Source: an uncultured Clostridia bacterium
Lineage (GTDB): Bacteria; Bacillota; Clostridia; Oscillospirales; Ruminococcaceae
DNA: 64,000 nt
NCBI GenBank assembly: GCA_947625735.1
Contig: CANQPL010000001.1
Coordinates: 62,001-126,000, forward strand
Reading direction: 5' to 3'
Both the position numbers and the translations under genes were made by a program. Below are positions 27,491-38,300 of this stretch, piece by piece. The first letter of the stretch is position 1. Every line of letters begins with the position of its first letter. The notes beneath the pieces were generated by a model. The model saw only the letters and a list, made by a program, of their open reading frames with translations. It was not told the DNA's origin and ran no database searches.

Positions 27491-28309
27491 GTGTCGTCCT
27501 ATTATAGCAGAAAGAACAAGCCCTCAATGAAATTCCGTTTTTCATTTGTACTGCTGTTTGTGTTCGCAAGCTTTGCCGCCTGTTTTGCTTTTTATATGAG
27601 GGAGGGAGATCCCCCCGTGCAAAAAGAGGGAGAGGTCATCGACGTTGCCGATACCGAAACGCCGTCCGTCAATGAAAGACCGCAGGTGCAAAGGGAATCT
27701 ACTGACGATATCAACCCTGTACCCGAAAGCGTGAAGCTGGACAAGGTTTATTTTGAAAGCTGTATGTTTGCGGGAGATTCACTGATGGTGGGACTGGGGA
27801 CTTACGGCATAATTCCCGAAGGGCAGGTAGCTGCGGGGATAGGCATGAGTGTCATGAGCATTAATGATACTCCGCTTGTAAATGCTGACGGCTCCGAGAT
27901 ACTTGCCGCCGACAAAATAAACGGGAATGCTCCACAGAACCTGTATATTCTGCTGGGACTCAATCTTCTCGGACAGTATACAGATGAACAGCTTCTTGCT
28001 GCCTATGGAGATTTTATTGACAGCATCGACAGCAGCATAACGATATATGTTATTTCCGTGCCTCCCGTAACTGCATCAAGAGAAGCTGATCCGGATAATC
28101 CCATACTTAATTCGGATATTGATAAGTTTAACGAGGATCTGCTTAAATTTGCAAATAACAGATCGGTATATTATCTTGATCTGAACAGCGCTCTTAAAGG
28201 AGAGGACGGCACATTTCCCGAGGATATGGCGGAGCAGGACGGGATACATTTCAAAAGATCCACATATGATATTATGCTCGATTATATCCTTACCCATGTT
28301 AAATTATGA
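27491..28309 (+). CDS. membrane-anchored SGNH/GDSL-type hydrolase
   Basis: The 272-residue protein has one N-terminal membrane span (about residues 16-36), a low-complexity linker to residue 85, then an SGNH domain outside the cell. AGDSLMVG supplies the catalytic Ser, GLNLLG the oxyanion Asn, and DGIHFK near the end the Asp-His pair. Relatives deacylate cell-wall sugars or other esters; the substrate here is unknown. The start is GTG with AAAGGAAG upstream. It is followed after 45 bases by a lipoprotein gene. Confidence 0.82.
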   Translation: MSSYYSRKNKPSMKFRFSFVLLFVFASFAACFAFYMREGDPPVQKEGEVIDVADTETPSVNERPQVQRESTDDINPVPESVKLDKVYFESCMFAGDSLMVGLGTYGIIPEGQVAAGIGMSVMSINDTPLVNADGSEILAADKINGNAPQNLYILLGLNLLGQYTDEQLLAAYGDFIDSIDSSITIYVISVPPVTASREADPDNPILNSDIDKFNEDLLKFANNRSVYYLDLNSALKGEDGTFPEDMAEQDGIHFKRSTYDIMLDYILTHVKL

Positions 28310-28354
28310 AAATATGCAGCAATGCTGTAAATATATAAACAGAGGAATAAAAAA

Positions 28355-28906
28355 ATGAATAGATTTATTGCCGCCGCCGCTGCGGTCACATTAATGACAG
28401 TGCTCTCAGCCTGCTCCAATGCGGAGGCTGTCACAGAAGATAAGACAACAGAGCCGACCGTAACCGAGACGAGTGCAAATGTTTCCGACGCTGCCGAAAC
28501 CGTAAATGACGAGGAAGCAAAAACTCCGTCCTGTTCGGAAATTACCGCAAAGATACTTGAAAATGAGGAGTTTCCCTCAATGGCAGAGGTGGGTACGGAT
28601 CGTGCAGGACTGTATCTTGATCTTGAAATACCGGCGGACAGTGATTTTTCAATGTATATCTGCGGTTCGGGAGGATTTGCGGACGAGGTATGCGTGATAG
28701 GTTCGGCGGATCTGGACAGTACTCTTTTTGAGGAGGCTGTGGAAAAAAGGATAGATGCCCGCAAAAAGGACTTTGAGGGATATAATCCTGATGAATTTGA
28801 TAAGCTGGACTCCTATTATATGGAGGTTTACGGTAACTATTTCATCTATGCTGTCACTCCCGATAATGATGTTTGTCAAAGTATTTTTAATGAATATGTA
28901 AAATAA
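28355..28906 (+). CDS. lipoprotein, DUF4358-like
   Basis: The 183-residue protein starts with a signal peptide ending in the lipobox LSAC (Cys at residue 20), a Thr/Glu-rich linker to about residue 55, and a compact domain. MYICGSGGFADE and RKKDFEGYNPDEFDKL match my memory of DUF4358, a family of unknown function in Clostridia. AGAGGAA precedes the ATG. It sits behind the GDSL-type hydrolase gene, so both may act at the cell surface. Confidence 0.75.
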   Translation: MNRFIAAAAAVTLMTVLSACSNAEAVTEDKTTEPTVTETSANVSDAAETVNDEEAKTPSCSEITAKILENEEFPSMAEVGTDRAGLYLDLEIPADSDFSMYICGSGGFADEVCVIGSADLDSTLFEEAVEKRIDARKKDFEGYNPDEFDKLDSYYMEVYGNYFIYAVTPDNDVCQSIFNEYVK

Positions 28907-28949
28907 ATATTAATTTTTTGAAAGCGAATAATAAACTTGAAAAAAACTC

Positions 28950-28978
28950 TTTACTTTTTTCCATAATTAGTGTAAAAT
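28950..28978 (+). promoter_or_regulatory. sigma-A promoter of the pyrH operon
   Basis: TTTACT (28950-28955) and TAAAAT (28973-28978) are separated by 17 bases, about 40 bases before the pyrH start. Confidence 0.6.
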
Positions 28979-29018
28979 AAAATATGATAAAGAAAAAGTG
29001 AAAGGAAGCTGCTTTCTG

Positions 29019-29735
29019 ATGAGTGAAACGATAAAATATAAAAGAGTTCTTCTGAAGCTGAGCGGAGAAGCGCTTGCGGGTGATAAAAAGATCGGTCTTG
29101 ACTACGATATTATCATACCTATCTGCAAAAGTATAAAAAAATGTGTGGAGGCAGGCGTTCAGGTAGGCATTGTAGTGGGAGGCGGAAATTTCTGGAGAGG
29201 CCGCTCCAGCGGTGCAATGGACAGAACAAGAGCCGATCATATCGGAATGCTTGCTACTACAATGAATTCTCTTGCGGTGGCGGACGTCCTCGAATCCATG
29301 GGGCTTGACGTAAGAGTGCAGACGGCTATTTCCATGCCACAGGTGGCAGAGCCTTATATACGCAACAAGGCTGTGCGCCATTTTGAAAAGGGAAGAGTGG
29401 TTATTTTCGGCTGTGGAACGGGAAATCCTTTCTTCTCCACTGATACCGCTTCGACTCTGAGAGCTGCTGAAATAGAGGCGGATATCGTGTTAAAGGCTAC
29501 AATGGTAGACGGCGTTTACGATAAAGATCCCAATAAATATGATGATGCAGTAAAGTTTGACAAGCTCACATTTAACGATGTTCTTGTTAAAAATTTACAG
29601 GTAATGGACAGCACGGCAGCTTCAATGTGCAAGGACAATAATCTTCCTATCCTTGTATTTGATCTGAGCAGACCCGAAAATATATTTGATGCCTGCATGG
29701 GTAAGGAAGTGGGTACACTCGTAGTTCCCGAATGA
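29019..29735 (+). CDS. pyrH: UMP kinase
   Basis: PyrH phosphorylates UMP to UDP. The 238-residue protein begins [19 protein letters not shown] and has the GGGNFWRG loop and [15 protein letters not shown], all typical. The ATG at 29019 fits the family N-terminus; AAAGGAAG is 11 bases upstream. It starts a run of essential genes (pyrH, frr, uppS, cdsA, dxr, rseP, ispG, polC) in the order common in Firmicutes. Confidence 0.97.
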   Translation: MSETIKYKRVLLKLSGEALAGDKKIGLDYDIIIPICKSIKKCVEAGVQVGIVVGGGNFWRGRSSGAMDRTRADHIGMLATTMNSLAVADVLESMGLDVRVQTAISMPQVAEPYIRNKAVRHFEKGRVVIFGCGTGNPFFSTDTASTLRAAEIEADIVLKATMVDGVYDKDPNKYDDAVKFDKLTFNDVLVKNLQVMDSTAASMCKDNNLPILVFDLSRPENIFDACMGKEVGTLVVPE

Positions 29736-29781
29736 TGTCTTAACGGACGGCACAAAAATAAATTCTGAAAGGACGATACTT

Positions 29782-30336
29782 ATGAACGAACAGATCAAAA
29801 CCGCACAGGAAAAAATGAACAAGTGCATCAATGCGCTTCAGAGAGAATTTTCCACTATCAGAGCGGGCAGAGCTAATCCCGCAGTTCTTGACAGGGTAAT
29901 GGTTGATTATTACGGCACTCCCACTGCCATTAACGCAATGGCAGCTATCAGCGTATCCGAGGCAAGGGTGCTGGTGATACAGCCGTGGGATATCTCATCT
30001 TTAAAGAATATTGAAAAGGCTATCCTTGCGTCCGACATAGGGATCACACCTACAAATGACGGCAAAGTGCTTCGCCTTGCCTTTCCTCAGCCTACCGAAG
30101 AACGCCGCAGAGAGCTTGTAAAGCAGGTAAAGGCTACAGGCGAGGAGGCAAAGGTCACGGTGAGAAATGCAAGACGTGACGCTATGGATAAGCTCAAGGC
30201 AATGAAAAAGAACAGCGAGATCACTGAGGACGATGTCAAGACTCTGGAAAAGGAGCTTCAGAAGGTGACAGATAAGGCTATTGCTGAAATAGACGCTGCT
30301 GCGGCAGAGAAAGAAAAGGAGATCATGACTGTCTGA
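29782..30336 (+). CDS. frr: ribosome recycling factor
   Basis: RRF splits post-termination ribosomes with EF-G. The 184-residue length is exact, with the signature STIRAGRANPAVLD and the C-terminal helix rich in Lys and Glu. GAAAGGA lies upstream of the ATG. It follows pyrH as in most Firmicutes. Confidence 0.97.
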   Translation: MNEQIKTAQEKMNKCINALQREFSTIRAGRANPAVLDRVMVDYYGTPTAINAMAAISVSEARVLVIQPWDISSLKNIEKAILASDIGITPTNDGKVLRLAFPQPTEERRRELVKQVKATGEEAKVTVRNARRDAMDKLKAMKKNSEITEDDVKTLEKELQKVTDKAIAEIDAAAAEKEKEIMTV

Positions 30337-30346
30337 TAAGACGGAT

Positions 30347-31081
30347 ATGATCCGAGAGGACGTGATGATCATCGCCGGTTCAGATAATCATTTTCCCGTG
30401 CATATCGGAATAATTATGGACGGAAACGGCAGATGGGCAAAAAAACGTATGCTTCCCAGATCGGCAGGACACAGGGCAGGAGCGGAGGCAATGCGCCGTA
30501 CCTGTGATGCCTGCCGCAAGCTGGGTGTAAAGTATGTGACCTTTTATACCTTTTCTACCGAAAACTGGAAAAGACCCAAGGACGAGATAGATACGCTCAT
30601 GAGTCTTTTTGAGGAATATCTTGACAAGGCTGAGAGCTTTACAGGGAAAAAGGCACGTATTCTCTTTTTAGGCGACAAATCTCCCTTTCCGGTCACTCTG
30701 AGAGATCGTATGGAGGAGCTGGAAAAAAATTCCGCTGCCTACGATTCAATGACTATAATGTTTGCCATGAATTACGGCGGCAGAGATGACATCGTTCATG
30801 CGGCAAGACAGATAGCCGAATATTCGGTAAAGGGTGATATTTCACCTGCCGATGTGGACGAGAACCTGCTTCAGGGACTTCTGTACACCAAAGGTGCGCC
30901 CGATGCTGATCTTATTATCCGCACAAGCGGAGAACAGCGGCTCTCAAACTTTCTGCTGTGGCAGTCAGCATATGCGGAGCTTTATTTTACAGATGTGCTA
31001 TGGCCTGATTTCGGTGAAAAGGAGCTGAAAGCAGCGATCGACAGCTTTATGCAGCGGCAAAGACGGTTCGGAGGTGTTTAA
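30347..31081 (+). CDS. uppS: undecaprenyl diphosphate synthase
   Basis: UppS builds the C55 lipid carrier for cell-wall synthesis by cis addition of isopentenyl diphosphate. IIMDGNGRWAKKR holds the catalytic Asp and the diphosphate-binding residues; RTSGEQRLSNFLLWQ is the second signature. The start is uncertain: ATG at 30347, GTG at 30362 and ATG at 30365 are all in frame, and AGAGGA at 30355-30360 favours the last although the spacing is short. Length is 238-244 residues. Confidence 0.95.
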   Translation: MIREDVMIIAGSDNHFPVHIGIIMDGNGRWAKKRMLPRSAGHRAGAEAMRRTCDACRKLGVKYVTFYTFSTENWKRPKDEIDTLMSLFEEYLDKAESFTGKKARILFLGDKSPFPVTLRDRMEELEKNSAAYDSMTIMFAMNYGGRDDIVHAARQIAEYSVKGDISPADVDENLLQGLLYTKGAPDADLIIRTSGEQRLSNFLLWQSAYAELYFTDVLWPDFGEKELKAAIDSFMQRQRRFGGV

Positions 31082-31085
31082 AAGC

Positions 31086-31931
31086 ATGAAAACCAGACTC
31101 ATTACAGCTTTTATCGGCATTTCCGTGGCGATAGGCGTACTTTTTCTTCACAAGACTATCGTTTATCCTCTGTTTGTGGCTTTGATAGCGGCTTTAAGCG
31201 TTCATGAATTTTTAAATGCACTGGGTTGCGGAATTAAAAAATTCCCCGGCCATTACTGTATGTGTATTGCTTTTTCGGTTGCAATGCCTATGCTTACATG
31301 GATTGAGAGCGTAAGCTACATATGGAGGCTGTTTGTGGCGTCGCTCATCGTTTTTCTTATGTTTGCGGGATATGTGGCGGACTGCAAAAAGCTGTCATTC
31401 GGAAAGCTGGCGGAAATGATAACGGTCACCTGTCTTGTTACATTGTCGGTATGCTGTCTTATATCTTTAAAGAATATCAGCACCGATCACGGCATATGCT
31501 ATGTTGTAATGGCACTTATGGCGGCATGGCTTCCGGATTCGGGAGCGTATTTCGTAGGTACGGCAATAGGAAAGAAAAAGCTGTGTCCCGAAATATCTCC
31601 GAAAAAAACGGTTGAAGGTGCTGTGGGAGGCATTATCTTTACGGCTGTCTTTTTTTCCTTATATGCTTTTTGCTACAAGCTGTTTATGGAGAAGGTTTAC
31701 GGTCTGAGTTTCGGGGTAAACTATATCGCACTTATCGTTATAGTAATGATCGCTGCGGTTATAAGCATGGTAGGCGATCTTTCCGCTTCACTTTTAAAGC
31801 GTGAATACGGCATAAAGGATTACGGAAATCTTCTTCCCGGACACGGCGGCGTAGCAGACAGATTTGACAGCGTTTACTTTGTTCTTCCTTATATGATGCT
31901 TGTATTCAGAGCATTTGATATTTTCAGATAA
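31086..31931 (+). CDS. cdsA: phosphatidate cytidylyltransferase
   Basis: CdsA makes CDP-diacylglycerol from phosphatidic acid and CTP in the membrane. The 281-residue protein is multi-span and carries the CDS signature in SLLKREYGIKDYG and LLPGHGGVADRFDS near the C-terminus. GGAGG at 31070-31074 inside the end of uppS is 11 bases before this ATG; GTG at 31074 is an alternative. A structured element separates it from dxr. Confidence 0.95.
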   Translation: MKTRLITAFIGISVAIGVLFLHKTIVYPLFVALIAALSVHEFLNALGCGIKKFPGHYCMCIAFSVAMPMLTWIESVSYIWRLFVASLIVFLMFAGYVADCKKLSFGKLAEMITVTCLVTLSVCCLISLKNISTDHGICYVVMALMAAWLPDSGAYFVGTAIGKKKLCPEISPKKTVEGAVGGIIFTAVFFSLYAFCYKLFMEKVYGLSFGVNYIALIVIVMIAAVISMVGDLSASLLKREYGIKDYGNLLPGHGGVADRFDSVYFVLPYMMLVFRAFDIFR

Positions 31932-31948
31932 AAAAGGATAATTAATGC

Positions 31949-32004
31949 GGTGCTGTTTTGAGCCGAAGGGGAATGACCCCGGACAGGGCAGCACCTTATT
32001 TTTT
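31949..32004 (+). promoter_or_regulatory. structured RNA element between cdsA and dxr
   Basis: GGTGCTG (31949-31955) pairs with CAGCACC (31989-31995). Inside lies a perfect small hairpin GGGG-AATGA-CCCC (31968-31980), flanked by unpaired TTTTGAGCCGAA and GGACAGGG. The outer stem is followed by TTATTTTTT. It looks like a terminator with a folded domain in its loop and could act as an attenuator of dxr. It does not match a riboswitch class I can recall. Confidence 0.5.
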
Positions 32005-32022
32005 GAGACGGAGCGCATGAAA

Positions 32023-33180
32023 ATGAAAAAAATAAATCTTCTCGGAGCAGGTGGCTCCATAGGCAGTCAGACCGTGGAGGTTTGCAGAATGCACGGCTTC
32101 GGTATTCACTCGGCGGCTCTGAAAAGCAATTACAGGCATCTTGCTAAGCTTGCCCGTGAATTTGACATAAAGCGGCTTTGTATTTTTGATGAGGAATATT
32201 CTAAGCCTTTAAAGGACGAGCTTTTCGGCAGCGGCATAGAGATACTTACGGGTATGGAGGGACTTTGCGCCCTTGCTGCGGACGATAATGCGGATATCAC
32301 AGTCAATTCTGTTGTGGGTATGGTGGGTCTGGAACCTACTTTATCCGCTCTGGAAAACGGCATGGACGTGGCGCTTGCAAATAAAGAGACTCTTGTTGCG
32401 GGCGGAGATATAGTAATGGAGCTTGCCCGCAGAAACAACAGGCAGATCCTCCCCATTGACAGCGAACACAGTGCTGTTTTTCAGTGCCTTATGGGAGTTT
32501 CGGGGGACAAGGTAAAGCAGCTTTCGGGGATAATCCTTACAGCCTCCGGAGGTCCTTTTTTCGGCAGAACAAAGGCAGAGCTTGAAAACGTCACCGCAGA
32601 GCAGGCACTTTGCCACCCTAACTGGTCAATGGGAAGAAAAATAACTATCGACAGCGCTACAATGATGAATAAGGGTCTGGAGCTTATGGAGGCGTGTCAC
32701 CTTTTCGGAGTAAAGCCCTCACAGGTGGAGATAATCATTCACAGGCAAAGTGTTCTCCATTCGGCAGTGGTGCTGTCTGACAATGCGGTCATTGCACAGC
32801 TCGGTGTACCCGACATGAAGATACCCATACAGTTAGCCCTTACTTATCCCGAAAGAATGCCCTCTCTTTCGGCAGCTCTCTCTCTTACCGATTACGGCTC
32901 TCTTACCTTTGAAAAGCCCGATTTTGATACGTTTGAGTGCCTTTCTGCTGCTGTATCCGCAGCCCGTAAAGGGGGTACGGCGGGGAGCATTGTTAACGGT
33001 GCCAACGAAAGGGCGGTTGAGCTGTTTTTAGACGGCAGGATAGGATTTACCGATATCGGAAAGGGTGTTGCAGGCGCACTTGACAGCATTCCCGCAATGC
33101 CTGCGGATAAGCTGAAAAATGTGCTTGATGCTGACAGGGCGGCAAGAAAATATATAGATGATCTTTTTGGTGTGAACTGA
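32023..33180 (+). CDS. dxr: 1-deoxy-D-xylulose 5-phosphate reductoisomerase
   Basis: Dxr makes 2-C-methyl-D-erythritol 4-phosphate with NADPH in the MEP isoprenoid pathway. The 385-residue protein begins with the NADPH loop LLGAGGSIGSQT, followed by ANKETLVAGG and the metal-binding PIDSEHSAVFQ. The ATG at 32023 fits the family; GGAG about 10 bases upstream is a modest binding site and ATG at 32017 is possible. The frame reaches back to 31945 through the structured element, which is not part of the protein. Confidence 0.96.
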   Translation: MKKINLLGAGGSIGSQTVEVCRMHGFGIHSAALKSNYRHLAKLAREFDIKRLCIFDEEYSKPLKDELFGSGIEILTGMEGLCALAADDNADITVNSVVGMVGLEPTLSALENGMDVALANKETLVAGGDIVMELARRNNRQILPIDSEHSAVFQCLMGVSGDKVKQLSGIILTASGGPFFGRTKAELENVTAEQALCHPNWSMGRKITIDSATMMNKGLELMEACHLFGVKPSQVEIIIHRQSVLHSAVVLSDNAVIAQLGVPDMKIPIQLALTYPERMPSLSAALSLTDYGSLTFEKPDFDTFECLSAAVSAARKGGTAGSIVNGANERAVELFLDGRIGFTDIGKGVAGALDSIPAMPADKLKNVLDADRAARKYIDDLFGVN

Positions 33181-33205
33181 TTTTTTAAAGGAGACAAGAT
33201 ATTTT

Positions 33206-34246
33206 ATGAGTACCATCGTTTCTGTTTTGTGTGCAGTGCTTATCTTTTGTGTGATCGTCATAGTACATGAGTTCGGTCATTTTATTGTGGCGAGAAAATG
33301 CGGTATAGATGTGCAGGAATTTGCTATTGGCATGGGACCTGTTATCTATAAAAAACAGGGTAAAAGCACCCTTTTTACTCTGCGTCTTTTGCCGCTGGGA
33401 GGGTTCTGCGCTATGGGAGAGGACGAGGAGGCTGTGGACGAAAACAGCTTCAGAAATAAACCCGTACTCAAAAGAATGGCTGTTATTGCAGCGGGAGCGA
33501 TAATGAATCTGATACTGGGTTTTCTCATATCTATCATCATTTTATTGGTTGACGGAAGATTTACAACAAGGATAATTGCTCAGGTGACCGAAGGCTCAGG
33601 CTGCGAACAGGCAGGTATGCAGGTCGAAGATGAGGTTATAAGGGTAAACGGACTCTATATCTTTACTGCCAATGACATTATTTATCAGCTCAGCACCGAT
33701 GAGGACGGCATACTTGATTTTGTGGTAAGAAGAAACGGCGAGGAGGTAGCTCTCAACGGTGTGAAATTTGATCTTACTGTTGATGAGAAAACAGGAGAGC
33801 GTACCCTGAATTACGATTTTAAGGTCTATGCAAAGCGCCTTGATCTGTTGTCCCTCATTCCGCAGGCTTCACGGAAATTTGCATATTATTCACGGCTTAT
33901 CTTTATGTCTTTAGGTGACCTTATTTCCGGAAAATACGGCATCAACAATTTACAGGGACCTGTAGGAATTGTGACGGTAATTTCGGAAAGCGCCAAGGAA
34001 ACGGGCTTTGACATAGGTTATCTTCTGGATATCGCAATGCTTATCTCGGTAAACGTCGGCATCTTTAATCTTCTCCCTCTCCCCGCTCTTGACGGCGGCA
34101 GACTGGTTTTCCTTATTATCGAGGGTATACGGCGCAAGGCGTTAAAGCCCGAAACAGAGGGCATGGTGCATTTTGTGGGCTTTGCGCTGCTGATGATGCT
34201 GATGCTTGCGGTGACCTTTAATGATGTGAAAAATATCTTTGTGTGA
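33206..34246 (+). CDS. rseP: site-2 protease RseP/RasP
   Basis: An intramembrane zinc metalloprotease that trims anti-sigma factors and signal-peptide remnants. The 346-residue protein has the zinc motif HEFGH at residues 21-25, a PDZ domain near residues 115-180, and the second active-site element LLPLPALDGGR in the last third. AAAGGAG precedes the ATG by about 13 bases. Its place between dxr and ispG is conserved in Firmicutes. Confidence 0.96.
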   Translation: MSTIVSVLCAVLIFCVIVIVHEFGHFIVARKCGIDVQEFAIGMGPVIYKKQGKSTLFTLRLLPLGGFCAMGEDEEAVDENSFRNKPVLKRMAVIAAGAIMNLILGFLISIIILLVDGRFTTRIIAQVTEGSGCEQAGMQVEDEVIRVNGLYIFTANDIIYQLSTDEDGILDFVVRRNGEEVALNGVKFDLTVDEKTGERTLNYDFKVYAKRLDLLSLIPQASRKFAYYSRLIFMSLGDLISGKYGINNLQGPVGIVTVISESAKETGFDIGYLLDIAMLISVNVGIFNLLPLPALDGGRLVFLIIEGIRRKALKPETEGMVHFVGFALLMMLMLAVTFNDVKNIFV

Positions 34247-34255
34247 TGGTGAATT

Positions 34256-35308
34256 ATGAAAAAAAATGTACGTAAGGTCAAGGTCGGAAATATCATTCTC
34301 GGTGACGGACATATTCCTGTGCAGTCTATGCTTAATGTTCCTGCGGAAGATGTTCAGGGAAATGTCCGTCAGGCGGAGGAGCTTGAAAGAGCGGGCTGCG
34401 AAATTATCCGTGTTTCAATACCTTCTGCGGCGGACGTAAGGCTTATTGATGCCATAAAAAACAAAATAACTGTGCCATTGGTGGCAGATATCCATTTTGA
34501 CTATAAAATAGCTCTTGAATGTGCGGCGGCGGGAGTGGATAAGATACGCATAAATCCCGGAAATATCGGCGGCATGGACAGGGTAAAGGCAGTTGCAGAT
34601 GCCTGTGCAAACAGAAATATCCCCATTCGCATCGGCGTAAATTCGGGTTCTCTTGAAAAGGAAATACTGGCGGAGTACGGCTCACCCTGTGCAGAGGCAC
34701 TTGTAAAAAGTGCGGCGGGTCATGCAAAGCTGCTGGAGATGTGCGATTTTAATGATATTGTTATATCAATTAAATCCTCAGATGTAAAGACAATGATAGC
34801 CGCCTACAGGCTTGCATCAGAGCAGATGGAGTATCCGCTTCATCTGGGAGTGACCGAGGCAGGTACTGAGCGAATGGGTATTATAAAATCAGCCGTGGGA
34901 ATTGGCTCACTGCTTTGTGACGGTATCGGCGATACCATTCGTGTATCTCTTACCGATGATCCCGTTAAGGAGATAAGTGCGGCAAGAGATATTCTGAAAG
35001 CCTGCGGCATGGGAAAGGGCATAAGGCTTGTTTCCTGTCCTACCTGCGGAAGAACTAAAATAGATCTTGTGGGGCTTGCAAAAAAGGTTGAGGAGCTTGT
35101 AAAGGATATTCCTCTTGATATTACCGTGGCGGTCATGGGCTGTGTGGTAAACGGTCCGGGAGAGGCAAGAGAAGCGGATATAGGTATTGCGGGAGGAGAC
35201 GGCTGCGCTGCACTTTTTGCAAAGGGCAGGCTGTTAAGGAAAGTCCCCGAGGATAAAATAACAGAGGAACTTATGGCGGAAATTGAAAAGCTCCGTCAGA
35301 AGGAGTGA
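34256..35308 (+). CDS. ispG: 4-hydroxy-3-methylbut-2-enyl diphosphate synthase
   Basis: IspG carries out the penultimate MEP-pathway step and needs a [4Fe-4S] cluster. The 350-residue protein has the cluster ligands in SCPTCGRTK and [11 protein letters not shown] near the C-terminus. The TIM-barrel half starts with VPVQSM-type residues (IPVQSMLNV). Only 9 bases follow rseP and the binding site is weak (GGTGA), suggesting translational coupling. Confidence 0.97.
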   Translation: MKKNVRKVKVGNIILGDGHIPVQSMLNVPAEDVQGNVRQAEELERAGCEIIRVSIPSAADVRLIDAIKNKITVPLVADIHFDYKIALECAAAGVDKIRINPGNIGGMDRVKAVADACANRNIPIRIGVNSGSLEKEILAEYGSPCAEALVKSAAGHAKLLEMCDFNDIVISIKSSDVKTMIAAYRLASEQMEYPLHLGVTEAGTERMGIIKSAVGIGSLLCDGIGDTIRVSLTDDPVKEISAARDILKACGMGKGIRLVSCPTCGRTKIDLVGLAKKVEELVKDIPLDITVAVMGCVVNGPGEAREADIGIAGGDGCAALFAKGRLLRKVPEDKITEELMAEIEKLRQKE

Positions 35309-35315
35309 TATTCAG

Positions 35316-38300
35316 ATGCTTATCAAAGAGCTTTTTGAGGGATTTACGGAGGATATCCCCAATCCTGTGGGCAGGGGAGAGCTGCTGCGTCTGGCGAGAA
35401 GCAGAGACGGAAAAAATATGCGTGTCTTTGCCAAATTTACACAGCTTCAGAAAGCGGACAATCTTCTGGAATTTGAAAGAGCGGCAGCACAGGCGGTGGG
35501 ACTTGAAAGTCTTCGTGTAATGTGCCGTTATACTCCCGATATGCTCGATCCCCGCTATACCTCAGAAGCAGTAAACAGACTCAGACAGGAAATGGCAGTT
35601 ATCAACGGTCATTTAAACGGAGCATTTTACTATCTTGAGGGGGATACCATACATATTGAACTCAAAAGGGGCGGCGCAGATCTTCTGACAAAGGCGGGCT
35701 TTGAAACGGCACTTGCAAGGCTGATGAGCGAGGAATTTTCCCGAAAGCTGACAGTAAAGCTTATTGAGAAAAATCAGGCTGACGATGACCATGAGGAGCG
35801 TCTTAAAGAAGCCTATGAAGCCGCCGCACCTGCTCCCGCCGAAAATACTGCTCCTGCTGCCCATTATGTGCAGAGTGTTCCCGAGGAGCCTGCCGAAACG
35901 GTTGAATTTACCTCAATTCCCGTAATGACCGAGGGCGCAGAGGTTATAAAGGGCAAGAGGATCTATGCTCAGACAGTTATTAACATAGGCGACATTGTCG
36001 AGCCGCAGCAGAATGTCGTCATCTGGGGAGACATTTTCGATTACAGCGAAAAGGAGATAAGAAGCAAAAAGGGTGAGGAAAAGCGCATAACCTCCGTCAG
36101 TCTTACCGATTATACAGGCTCTGTCAGCATTAAGGAGTTTGCGGACAAGGGCAGTGAAAACCCACTTGCAAAGCTGAAAAAGGGTACTACAGCGGTAATA
36201 AGAGGCAGGGTTGATTTTGACAATTTTGACGGGGAATTTGTTCTCCGTGCAAATGATATAATGCTTGTAAAAAAGATAGACAGAACCGATAAATGCGAAC
36301 AAAAGCGGGTAGAGCTGCATATGCACACCAATATGTCCCAGATGGACGCACTTACTCCTGCGGACAAGCTGATAAACAGAGCGTTTTCATGGGGACACAA
36401 GGCTATTGCAATTACCGATCACGGCGGAGTGCAGGCATTTCCCGATGCTGTGGCTGCCTGTGACGAAATTCGCAAAAAGGGCGGGGATTTCAAGATAATT
36501 TACGGCTGCGAGGCATATTCGGTGGACGATGTGGTGGAAGCTGTCAAGGTGTATAAGGATACACCGATCAGGGGAGAGCTTATAGTTTTTGACCTTGAAA
36601 CCACGGGCTTTTCCGCAACGGGAGATCGTATTATCGAATACGGCGCAGTAAGGCTCAGAGATCTGGAACTGTGCGACCATTTTTCCTCCTTTGCAGATCC
36701 GGAAAAGCCTGTTCCCGAAAGAATAACAAAGCTCACGGGCATTACGGGAGAGATGGTGGAAAATGCTCCCTCCCAGCGTGAGGCACTTGAAAAATTTATT
36801 GAATACTGCGGCAAGGATCCTGTGCTTATAGCCCATAATGCGGGGTTCGATACCTCATTTATCCGTGCTGAATGTGCAAGACAGGGGATAAACTTCAAAT
36901 TCTCTGTAATTGACACTGTAGTAATATGCAGAAGTATGTTGCCTGAGCTTAAAAAGCATAAGCTCAATATTGTGGCAAAGCATCTGGGGCTGGGAGAATT
37001 CGATCATCATCGTGCTTTTGAAGATGCAAAAATGCTGGGAAGAATTTTTATAAAGCTCGCTCACAGACTTATTGATGAGAAGCATTGCGTAAACATAAGC
37101 GATATAAACGGAGAGGTAAAAAATGTTGATCCCAAAAATCTCCGTCCTTATCATCAGATACTTCTTGCACGAAACAATGCGGGGCTTAAAAATCTGTATA
37201 AGCTGGTTTCTTTCGGACATATAAAATATTACAGCAGACGTCCGAGAATACCTATGTCAGAGCTTATTGCTCATCGTGAGGGGCTTATTGTAGGCAGTGC
37301 CTGTGAGTCGGGAGAGCTTTTTACCGCTGTCCGTGACGGCAGACCGTGGGACGTTCTTCTGGAGATAGCGTCATTTTATGATTATCTGGAAATACAGCCC
37401 TGCGGCAACAATGCATTCCTTATCCGTGACGAGGAGTATGACAATATTAATACTGTGGAGGATTTGCAGGAATTTAACAAGACAATCGTTAAGCTCGGCG
37501 AAGCACTGGATATTCCCGTGGTTGCTACCTGTGATGTGCATTTTATGGATCCGGGAGATGCTGTTTTCCGTAAAATTCTCATGTATGATAAATTTGCCGA
37601 TGCTGAGAATCAGCCGCCTTTGTATCTGAGAACAACCGAAGAAATGCTTGAAGAATTTTCCTATCTGGGTAAGGAAAAGGCTTATGAGGTGGTTGTTACC
37701 AATACAAACAAAATTGCGGATATGGTTGATCCCGATATACGTCCCATTCCTCCCGGTACATTTACCCCCAGCATGGATAATGCCGAGGAGGAGCTTCCAA
37801 GGATAACATGGCAGAGGGCAAAGGAGGTCTACGGCGATCCGCTGCCCGAGATAGTTCAGAAGCGCCTTGACAAAGAGCTTAATTCCATTATAAAAAACGG
37901 ATTTGCCGTGCTTTACATGATAGCTCAGAAGCTGGTTGCCAATTCCAACGAAAACGGCTATCAGGTGGGTTCAAGAGGATCTGTAGGGTCAAGCTTTGTT
38001 GCGAATATGTCGGGCATTTCCGAGGTAAACGCTCTGCCGCCCCATTATCTGTGTCCCAAGTGCAAGCACAGTGAATTTATTACGGACGGTTCCTGCGGCT
38101 CGGGCTACGATCTTCCGCCGAAAAAATGTCCCGACTGCGGCGAGGATATGATCAGAGAAGGACATGATATCCCCTTTGAAACATTTTTAGGCTTTAACGG
38201 AGATAAGGCTCCCGATATCGACCTTAATTTTTCGGGCGAATACCAGACAAGCTCACATAAATATACCGAAACTCTTTTCGGCAGCGAAAATGTGTTCAAG

